From Robiginitomaculum sp. (GTDB lineage: Bacteria > Pseudomonadota > Alphaproteobacteria > Caulobacterales > Maricaulaceae), in NCBI GenBank assembly GCA_002733485.1, contig NVVU01000065.1:1-11650 (forward strand): DNA of 11,650 bases, written 5' to 3'. How positions within the stretch are numbered: the first letter of the stretch is position 1; the number at the start of each line of letters is the position of its first letter. Below, one piece after another: positions 7,426 through 11,650 of this stretch. Position numbers and translations under genes: made by a program. The notes under the pieces are model-generated. The model was not told where the DNA came from. It did not search any database and was given only the letters and a program-made list of their open reading frames with translations.

Positions 7426-8765
7426 TTACGTTTTTTCCTGTTCCGGAAGTTTTCGGCCCAGCCTTCGATGTCCCGTTGCCGTCCCCGCGCCACGGCCAAA
7501 GCATCATCAGGCACATCACGGGTGATCACACTGCCCGAACCGGTGACCGCTCCCGCCCCGACGCTGACCGGTGCCACCAAAGAGGTGTTCGAACCAATAA
7601 ACGCCCCGGCCTTGATGGTGGTTACGTGCTTGTCAAAGCCATCATAATTACAGGTAATGGTCCCGGCCCCGATATTCACATCTGCGCCAATAAGGGCATC
7701 GCCGATATAGGAAAGATGGCTGATTTTAGCACCATCGCCGATCTTGGCCTTTTTGGTTTCGACAAAATTTCCGATCTTGGCATGGGCGCTGATCTCGGTG
7801 CCCGGGCGCAGACGTGCAAATGGCCCGATGGACACCTGTTCTTCGGCCTTCGCCCCCTCCACATGGGAAAAACTGTGCACATGGGTGCCCGCCCCCAGCG
7901 AAACCCCGGGACCAAAAACCACATAAGGGTCGATTACACAGTCCGGGCCGATTTGCGTATCCCAGCTGGCATGGACTGTATCCGGGGCGGCCATGCGCAC
8001 ACCATTGTCCAGCCATTTGGCCCGTATGCGCGCCTGAAACAGAGCCTCGGCAATGGCCAGCTCGCTTTGGGAGTTTACCCCCATCACTTCGTCTTCCGGG
8101 GCGGTGACCACCACCACCTTCAGCCCACGCGCCCGCGCCAGGCCAACAACATCGGTCAGATAGTATTCATCATTGGCATTATTATTAGTCACGTCGCCTA
8201 ATAGCGAGAACAGCAAATCGGCAGAGGCTGCCATAACGCCTGAATTACAAAGGGTTATGGTTTTTTCTTCCGGGTTGGCATCTTTCGCCTCAACAATACG
8301 GTTCAGCATGCCGTCTTCGCGCAGAACCAGACGCCCATAGGCAGTGGGGTCGGCGGATTCAAAACCCAGCACCACCACCGACGCCTCCTGGTCATCCAGC
8401 GCCGTAAACACCCGGTCTATGGTTTGTGGCTGGATCAAAGGGGTGTCGCCATAAAGCGTCACCACCGTGCCCTCGAACCCTTCCAGAACCCCGGCGGCCA
8501 TGCGCACCGCATCCCCGGTGCCCTGGGGCGGGTCCTGCACCATAACTGCGCCGCCGCCCAGCTCACTGGCCGCCAGTTTACCTACCGGATCGGTTTTCTT
8601 GCTTACCACCGCGCAAATCAGAGCTGCATCAACAGCGCGCGCCAGCCCCACGGCCCAGGAGAACATCGGCCGTCCCCCCACCGGGTGCAGGACTTTGGGC
8701 AACGAGCATTTCATCCGCGTGCCATGACCGGCGGCCAGGATGACAGCGCTGCGTAATTGGGGCAT
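7422..8765 (-). CDS. glmU: Bifunctional GlmU: GlcNAc-1-P uridyltransferase / GlcN-1-P acetyltransferase
   Basis: GlmU acetylates glucosamine-1-phosphate and then uridylates it to UDP-GlcNAc, the precursor of peptidoglycan and lipid A. The 447-residue form has an N-terminal pyrophosphorylase domain. It contains LAAGHGTRMKCSLPKVLH (10-27), QGTGDAV (81-87), LYGDTPLI (104-111), NSGVMA (174-179) and NDEYYLTD (198-205). The C-terminal left-handed beta helix has many hexapeptide repeats and the conserved KISHLSYIGDALIGADVNIGAG run, with catalytic His350 (E. coli His363). I chose the ATG at 8765 because GAGGTG lies just before it. The in-frame ATG at 8777, adding four residues, has no ribosome site and would sit about five bases after the predicted transcription start. 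It opens the operon; its stop overlaps the rpiA start. It is divergent from the HAD phosphatase. Confidence 0.96.
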   Translation of the reverse strand: MPQLRSAVILAAGHGTRMKCSLPKVLHPVGGRPMFSWAVGLARAVDAALICAVVSKKTDPVGKLAASELGGGAVMVQDPPQGTGDAVRMAAGVLEGFEGTVVTLYGDTPLIQPQTIDRVFTALDDQEASVVVLGFESADPTAYGRLVLREDGMLNRIVEAKDANPEEKTITLCNSGVMAASADLLFSLLGDVTNNNANDEYYLTDVVGLARARGLKVVVVTAPEDEVMGVNSQSELAIAEALFQARIRAKWLDNGVRMAAPDTVHASWDTQIGPDCVIDPYVVFGPGVSLGAGTHVHSFSHVEGAKAEEQVSIGPFARLRPGTEISAHAKIGNFVETKKAKIGDGAKISHLSYIGDALIGADVNIGAGTITCNYDGFDKHVTTIKAGAFIGSNTSLVAPVSVGAGAVTGSGSVITRDVPDDALAVARGRQRDIEGWAENFRNRKKRK

Positions 8766-8788
8766 AGAGCACCTCATAGAGAATCGTC

Positions 8789-8815
8789 ATTGTACGCCTC
8801 TATGTAGCGCGTCAA
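8789..8815 (-). promoter_or_regulatory. Predicted glmU operon promoter
   Basis: On the minus strand, TTGACG (8815-8810) and TACAAT (8794-8789) are each five of six matches to the sigma-70 boxes, but the spacer is 15 bases, shorter than ideal. The implied start of transcription near 8782 leaves a leader of about 17 bases to ATG 8765, which supports that start over 8777. No other sigma-70-like pair of this quality is seen ahead of glmU. Confidence 0.5.
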
Positions 8816-8821
8816 TATGAT
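8816..8821 (+). promoter_or_regulatory. Possible -10 box of the gph/GST unit
   Basis: TATGAT matches five of six bases of the sigma-70 -10 element, 32 bases ahead of the phosphatase start. The best upstream partner, TTGTAC at 8790-8795, is 20 bases away, which is long, so only the -10 is called. It sits immediately beside the -35 of the opposing glmU promoter, so the two polymerases would compete. Confidence 0.3.
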
Positions 8822-8853
8822 CTCGTCATCATTGCACAGGCCAGGAGAGCTAT

Positions 8854-9537
8854 ATGCCCCTTAACGGGTACACGATCGTTTTTGACCTTGATGGCACACT
8901 GGTCGATACCGCGCCGGATCTGGTGCGTGCCTTGAATGTCTGCATGCAGGGATCCGGCATTGATCTGATCAGTACCCATGAAGTGCGCAATCTGGTTGGA
9001 CAGGGAGCCCGCGCCCTGATCGAACGGGCCTTTGCCCTTGGCGGCATCATGCCAGACCCCGGCGATGTAGATGCACGCCTTGTCCATTTCCTTGAAGATT
9101 ACAGCGCCAATATTGCCGAAGTCAGTACCGTATTTGACGGGGCTGAGGACTGTATGGACGCGTTGAAAAAAGACGGTGCCCGCCTGAGTATCTGTACCAA
9201 CAAGCCGGAAATGCTGACCCATAAACTGTTGGACGCCTTTTCACTGAAACCGCATTTTGATGCAATTGTCTGTCCGGAAAATGTCAGCGCCAAAAAACCA
9301 GATGCCGCCCATATGCTGGCGGCAATTATTCCGCTTAACCCGAAAAAGGCGCTGATGGTTGGCGACAGCATCGCCGATCTGGGCAGTGCCCGCGCCGCCG
9401 GTATACCCGCCATTTTAATGAGCCACGGCTATAGCACGCCGCCAGCCGCTGAACTGGGGGCGGACCTGGTACTTGACCATTTTTCTACCCTGAATAACGC
9501 GATTTACCGCCTGCTCCGTGTTCGCCCCAACTCATAG
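8854..9537 (+). CDS. gph: HAD-family phosphatase, phosphoglycolate phosphatase-like
   Basis: This 227-residue HAD hydrolase most resembles phosphoglycolate phosphatase (Gph), which converts 2-phosphoglycolate to glycolate. Motif I is VFDLDGTLVDTAPDL (9-23), with nucleophile Asp11 and acid/base Asp13. Motif II is SICTNKP (112-118), with Thr115. The motif III lysine is in SAKKPDA (145-151). Motif IV is MVGDSIADLGSARAAG (168-183), with Asp171 and Asp175. A helical cap lies between motifs I and II (about 20-95). ATG 8854 has a good AGGAGA site. The GST follows 8 bases after the stop, so the two form a unit. The family is certain. Close relatives such as pyrophosphatase PpaX and beta-phosphoglucomutase differ by subtle residues, so the exact substrate is less sure. 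Confidence 0.88.
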   Translation: MPLNGYTIVFDLDGTLVDTAPDLVRALNVCMQGSGIDLISTHEVRNLVGQGARALIERAFALGGIMPDPGDVDARLVHFLEDYSANIAEVSTVFDGAEDCMDALKKDGARLSICTNKPEMLTHKLLDAFSLKPHFDAIVCPENVSAKKPDAAHMLAAIIPLNPKKALMVGDSIADLGSARAAGIPAILMSHGYSTPPAAELGADLVLDHFSTLNNAIYRLLRVRPNS

Positions 9538-9545
9538 GAAATATT

Positions 9546-10217
9546 ATGATTATTGTTCACCATCTGGATAACTCTCGCTCGCAACGCATTTTATGGATGC
9601 TCGAAGAAATGGGCCTGAACTATGAGATCAAGCATTATAAACGCGATCCGGAAACCATGCTGGCTCCGCCAGAATTAAAGGCCGTACACCCTTTGGGAAA
9701 ATCGCCGGTAATTACCGATGATGGCAAAGTGATCGCCGAAACCGGGGCCATTATTGAATACCTCACTGAGAAAACCGGTAAGCTCGCACCCGATACCGGC
9801 ACAGACGAATATCTGCGCTATCGTTATTGGTTGCACTTTGGCGAAGGCTCGGCCATGTCTCCGCTTTTACTAAAACTGGTGTTCGATATTTTGCCGACCA
9901 GACCCATGCCATTTTTTGTCCGCCCGATTGCCAAAGGCATTTCCAAAGGGGCCTTAAAAAACTTCGTCACCCCGCAAATCGACGCCCATCTCGACTATAT
10001 GGAAGCGGAATTGGGTAAAAACACCTGGTTTGTTGGCGAAGAGATGACCGGCGCTGACATTATGATGAGCTTTCCGCTGGAAGCTATTGCCGGACGCGGC
10101 GGCTTTGGAAAAAAGCATAAAAACGTCAAAGCCTTTCTCAAACGCATACACGCTTTGCCCGCCTATAAACGCGCCCTGGAAAAAGGCGGCAAATATACCA
10201 TCCTCAGCGGCGCATAA
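9546..10217 (+). CDS. Glutathione S-transferase family protein
   Basis: The 223-residue protein has an N-terminal thioredoxin-like domain (1-75). It contains VHHLDNSRSQRILWMLEE (4-21), where Ser10 or Ser12 is the likely thiol-activating residue, the cis-proline loop HPLGKSPVI (48-56) and the glutathione-binding ETGAIIEYL (65-73). The all-helical domain (about 88-215) includes the N-capping box TGADIMMSFPLE (168-179). Family members conjugate or reduce substrates with glutathione in the cytoplasm. The start at 9546 uses AGGAAAT, which overlaps the stop codon of the upstream phosphatase, suggesting co-transcription. Gor, which keeps glutathione reduced, is encoded in the divergent operon. A strong terminator follows. 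GST class and substrate cannot be fixed from sequence alone. Confidence 0.93.
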   Translation: MIIVHHLDNSRSQRILWMLEEMGLNYEIKHYKRDPETMLAPPELKAVHPLGKSPVITDDGKVIAETGAIIEYLTEKTGKLAPDTGTDEYLRYRYWLHFGEGSAMSPLLLKLVFDILPTRPMPFFVRPIAKGISKGALKNFVTPQIDAHLDYMEAELGKNTWFVGEEMTGADIMMSFPLEAIAGRGGFGKKHKNVKAFLKRIHALPAYKRALEKGGKYTILSGA

Positions 10218-10257
10218 GGCTGAACCGCAAGGCATTAAAAACCAATTTTCCAGCACC

Positions 10258-10286
10258 AAAAGCCCCGGAAATTTCCGGGGCTTTTT
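10258..10286 (+). terminator. Strong palindromic terminator, likely bidirectional
   Basis: AGCCCCGGAAA (10261-10271) and TTTCCGGGGCT (10272-10282) are exact reverse complements. They make a GC-rich stem of at least eight pairs, followed by a run of five Ts ending at 10286. A-runs on the left (10258-10261) give a shorter T-run on the minus strand. It should end the phosphatase-GST transcript and also stop minus-strand transcription from the small gene whose stop is at 10333. Confidence 0.88.
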
Positions 10287-10332
10287 ACCGTGTCTGTCTT
10301 ACCCGCGCGAACGCGGAAAATTATGGATGGTT

Positions 10333-10527
10333 TTAGGCTGCCTTGCGGTGGCGCGGCAGGCCGTTGACCATGTCGGACCGTACATCGGTACGTGCCGAAC
10401 GCATGGCCGCTACAAAGCTGGCCCCAACCAAGGCAACATCGACATCATAGCCGCGATCGCGCCAATAATCCTCGATCTTCGACTTGATACGACGTGCACC
10501 ATCGTCTGTGCAGTAGTCACCTGACAT
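10333..10527 (-). CDS. Small conserved-looking hypothetical protein (64 residues)
   Basis: I do not recognise a named family. The product is MSGDYCTDDG followed by an amphipathic helix (about residues 11-25, RRIKSKIEDYWRDRG), the strand-like YDVDVALV (27-34), then SFVAAMRSARTDVRSDMVNGLP (37-58) and a basic tail. It is soluble, with no membrane segment or signal peptide. Several points support a real gene: an excellent AGGAG site nine bases before ATG 10527, a predicted promoter upstream, and a terminator beyond its end. Its style (WRDRGY..., RSDMVNGLPR) resembles short alphaproteobacterial proteins I have a general impression of, but this is not verified. It is divergent from the XRE regulator at 10816 across 288 bases and may be controlled by it. 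It shows no known toxin or antitoxin signature. Confidence 0.75.
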   Translation of the reverse strand: MSGDYCTDDGARRIKSKIEDYWRDRGYDVDVALVGASFVAAMRSARTDVRSDMVNGLPRHRKAA

Positions 10528-10583
10528 TATCTTAACTCCTCGTCCACGGGTCTTGGCCCGCTTTAATTGATATTTCTGTTATA

Positions 10584-10611
10584 AATTTAGCCTATAAAAT
10601 TATAACGTCAA
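10584..10611 (-). promoter_or_regulatory. Predicted promoter of the 64-residue protein gene
   Basis: On the minus strand, TTGACG (10611-10606; five of six to the -35 consensus) and TAAATT (10589-10584; four of six to the -10) are separated by 16 bases. The predicted start lies about 50 bases before ATG 10527. The -35 overlaps the first of three ACGTCA repeats. Confidence 0.45.
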
Positions 10612-10635
10612 GGGTCAGACGTCAAAAAAACGTCA
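10605..10635 (+). repeat. Three ACGTCA direct repeats
   Basis: ACGTCA occurs at 10605-10610, 10619-10624 and 10630-10635, start-to-start spacings of 14 and 11 bases. The first copy overlaps the predicted -35 of the minus-strand small gene and the others lie just upstream of it. That is a typical place for activator or repressor half-sites. The bound protein is unknown. Confidence 0.5.
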
Positions 10636-10709
10636 TAAATTTACGATTTCTTTATGCTTGGGGTCCCGAAACAGGACGTAATGCGTATTTTTTTCCCCGA
10701 ACTTACCAA

Positions 10710-10729
10710 AAGAGGAAATATTTCCTCTT
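10710..10729. promoter_or_regulatory. 20-bp perfect palindrome, candidate operator
   Basis: AAGAGGAAATATTTCCTCTT is exactly self-complementary and lies 87 bases ahead of the XRE regulator's start. It lacks a GC-rich stem with a T-run, so an operator for a homodimer is more likely than a terminator. Its core AAATATTT recurs at 10773-10780. Autoregulation by the XRE protein is the simplest reading but is inference. Confidence 0.6.
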
Positions 10730-10759
10730 CCTACTGCTAAAATGCAGCATATTCCCGCG

Positions 10760-10791
10760 TTATAAGTTTTACAAATATTTCTTTATAAGTT
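10760..10791 (+). repeat. Paired TTATAAGTT repeats flanking a second AAATATTT
   Basis: TTATAAGTT is present at 10760-10768 and 10783-10791, 23 bases apart, with the palindromic AAATATTT (10773-10780) between them. They lie 25-56 bases before the regulator's ATG, where its promoter should be. TATAAG in the second copy could serve as a -10, but no well-spaced -35 is evident. Confidence 0.5.
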
Positions 10792-10815
10792 ACGTTTAGA
10801 ACTCAAGGGGGGAAT

Positions 10816-11454
10816 ATGACGCAAATTGGACAACGCATACGCGAAGCCAGAACGCGACGCAGCTGGAGTCAGGCCCGTCTGGCCGAGGCCACTATGGTCA
10901 GCCAGCCAACAGTGGCAAACTGGGAAAACGGCAGCCACAGCCCGCGCGAAGCCGCTCTGGAACGCCTGACAACCGCACTGGAGGTTGGACGGTTATGGCT
11001 GCTGGAAGGTCATATGAATGGCGCCAACTCCAACACCTCGCCAGACCCGGTTGCCGATATTGGCTATTTTGCCACGCCGATCCTGCATATCCCCGTATTT
11101 CCCTGGCCGAACGAGGCCGGCCAGATTGAAAACCCGTGCAATCCGCCTTTGCGCCATTTGGCAGCTTCGGTACAAGTCAAATCCCCGTTTGCCCTGGATT
11201 GTGATGATCGCGCCATCAGCCGCGCCTTCCCCGCCCCCTCCACCATCATTTTTGATCGTGACGTGAAACAACTGAACGACGGTGCCTTTTATCTCTTCGA
11301 ATGGCAGAATAGCGTTATGCTAAGACGGTGGCGCGATACCCCGTCGCGCTTCGAACCCGCCGGTGATCCTGGGCGGTTTGAAACTATTTTCCCCCTGGAA
11401 CGTCCGCGCATTCTTGGCCGCGCCGTCATGGCTATTCGCTGTCTGGTAGATTGA
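10816..11454 (+). CDS. XRE-family regulator with degenerate S24/LexA-like C-terminal domain
   Basis: The 212-residue protein has an N-terminal helix-turn-helix of the XRE/Cro-CI type (about 3-60). The second and recognition helices are SQARLAEATMVSQPTVANWENG (18-39). A polar linker (66-90) leads to a C-terminal part (about 112-212). AFPAPSTIIFDRDVKQLNDGAFYLFEWQNSVMLRRW (137-172) there lines up with the S24/LexA fold (...P-D-G-S-...-D-...-DG-Y...-vKRl). The positions where the catalytic Ser (in GDSM) and Lys (in VKR) should fall read DRAIS and MLRRW, so no Ser-Lys dyad is evident and self-cleavage is unlikely. AGGGGGGAAT precedes ATG 10816. It is divergent from the 64-residue protein gene and 77 bases ahead of a tRNA-Val. 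It could be a phage-repressor relic or a stable chromosomal regulator sensing a ligand; no phage genes adjoin it. Confidence 0.85.
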   Translation: MTQIGQRIREARTRRSWSQARLAEATMVSQPTVANWENGSHSPREAALERLTTALEVGRLWLLEGHMNGANSNTSPDPVADIGYFATPILHIPVFPWPNEAGQIENPCNPPLRHLAASVQVKSPFALDCDDRAISRAFPAPSTIIFDRDVKQLNDGAFYLFEWQNSVMLRRWRDTPSRFEPAGDPGRFETIFPLERPRILGRAVMAIRCLVD

Positions 11455-11467
11455 ACAGCCAGCTCGC

Positions 11468-11497
11468 TTGACTTGGTCAATGCCCTCCTTCTATAGA
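11468..11497 (+). promoter_or_regulatory. tRNA-Val promoter with GC-rich discriminator
   Basis: TTGACT (11468-11473, five of six) and TATAGA (11492-11497) are 18 bases apart, placing the start near 11504, about 28 bases before the tRNA. The discriminator after the -10 is CGCGACCCC (11498-11506), typical of stable-RNA promoters under stringent (ppGpp) control. The -35 is inside the inverted repeat TTGAC-TTG-GTCAA (11468-11480). Confidence 0.7.
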
Positions 11498-11531
11498 CGC
11501 GACCCCTTATCCTTGTGATTAGCAACACCAA

Positions 11532-11606
11532 GGGCGATTAGCTCAGCGGGAGAGCGCCTCGTTCACACCGAGGAGGTCACTGGTTCAATCCCAGTATCGC
11601 CCACCA
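11532..11606 (+). tRNA. tRNA-Val (anticodon CAC), CCA encoded
   Basis: A complete cloverleaf is visible. The acceptor stem is GGGCGAT (11532-11538) with ATCGCCC (11596-11602), discriminator A11603, and genome-encoded CCA at 11604-11606. The D stem is GCTC/GAGC. The anticodon stem CCTCG/CGAGG (11557-11561, 11569-11573) carries loop TTCACAC, with anticodon CAC at 11564-11566, reading the valine codon GUG. The T stem ACTGG/CCAGT (11579-11583, 11591-11595) carries loop TTCAATC. It is transcribed from its own promoter. T-rich sequence follows (11607-11622), with no clear hairpin before the window ends. Confidence 0.96.
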
Positions 11607-11650
11607 TTTTCCTTTTATTTTTGTGCTATCGCGACGGCAAGCCTCGCTAT

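Noticed and set aside
7383..8201. 272-codon plus-strand open frame over glmU and the rpiA start
   Set aside because: Antisense shadow of the GlmU hexapeptide region; its His/Gly/Arg-rich translation matches no family.
10333..11454. Classical toxin-antitoxin pair
   Set aside because: The genes are divergent rather than tandem and overlapping, and neither product shows a toxin fold or known antitoxin family beyond a generic XRE domain.
11532..11650. tRNA-Val as an attachment site for an integrated element
   Set aside because: No integrase and no repeat of the tRNA 3' end are seen in the window; only 44 bases are visible downstream.
1..11650. CRISPR array, IS element or riboswitch
   Set aside because: No regularly spaced repeats of CRISPR length, no transposase or terminal inverted repeats, and no recognisable riboswitch core in any spacer.

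Overview
The window looks like chromosomal DNA of an alphaproteobacterium with moderate to fairly high GC content. The support is a class II (plant/actinobacterial-type) DAHP synthase, an alphaproteobacterial-looking glutathione reductase with the GTCVIRGCVPKK active site, CurA-like, GST and PaaI-type genes, and a small soluble protein of a style common in that class. The order within the class cannot be fixed from this sequence. No IS element, phage gene, CRISPR array or integrase is visible, so this is mostly a housekeeping region rather than a genomic island.

Layout, left to right. (1) Positions 1-668, minus: a sulfotransferase cut by the left edge. (2) 796-2264, plus: a CurA-like NADP-dependent oxidoreductase followed 11 bases later by a hotdog thioesterase. 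(3) 2280-3650, minus, convergent with the thioesterase: class II DAHP synthase, the first step of the shikimate pathway. (4) 3834-4361, plus: an unrecognised exported protein with a signal peptide and a second hydrophobic segment near its C-terminus, followed by a hairpin terminator. (5) 8765-4421, minus: a tight four-gene run, glmU - rpiA - gor - ATP-grasp. glmU and rpiA overlap by 4 bases (ATGA), rpiA and gor are 3 bases apart, and gor and the ATP-grasp gene are 14 apart. (6) 8854-10217, plus, divergent from glmU: a phosphoglycolate-phosphatase-like HAD enzyme and a glutathione S-transferase, ended by a strong palindromic terminator. (7) 10333-11454: a 64-residue small protein (minus) and an XRE-type regulator with an apparently dead S24/LexA-like C-terminal domain (plus). 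They diverge from a 288-base AT-rich spacer holding a 20-bp perfect palindrome and several short repeats. (8) 11532-11606, plus: tRNA-Val(CAC) with its own promoter.

Functionally, region 5 joins cell-wall precursor synthesis (UDP-GlcNAc), pentose phosphate metabolism and NADPH-dependent glutathione recycling with an amide- or peptide-ligase-like enzyme of unknown substrate. A glutathione-using GST lies in the divergent unit. The part most likely to hide something undescribed is the 10333-11454 module (small protein, operator-rich spacer, dead-S24 regulator). Next are the gor-linked ATP-grasp enzyme and the exported protein at 3834-4361.
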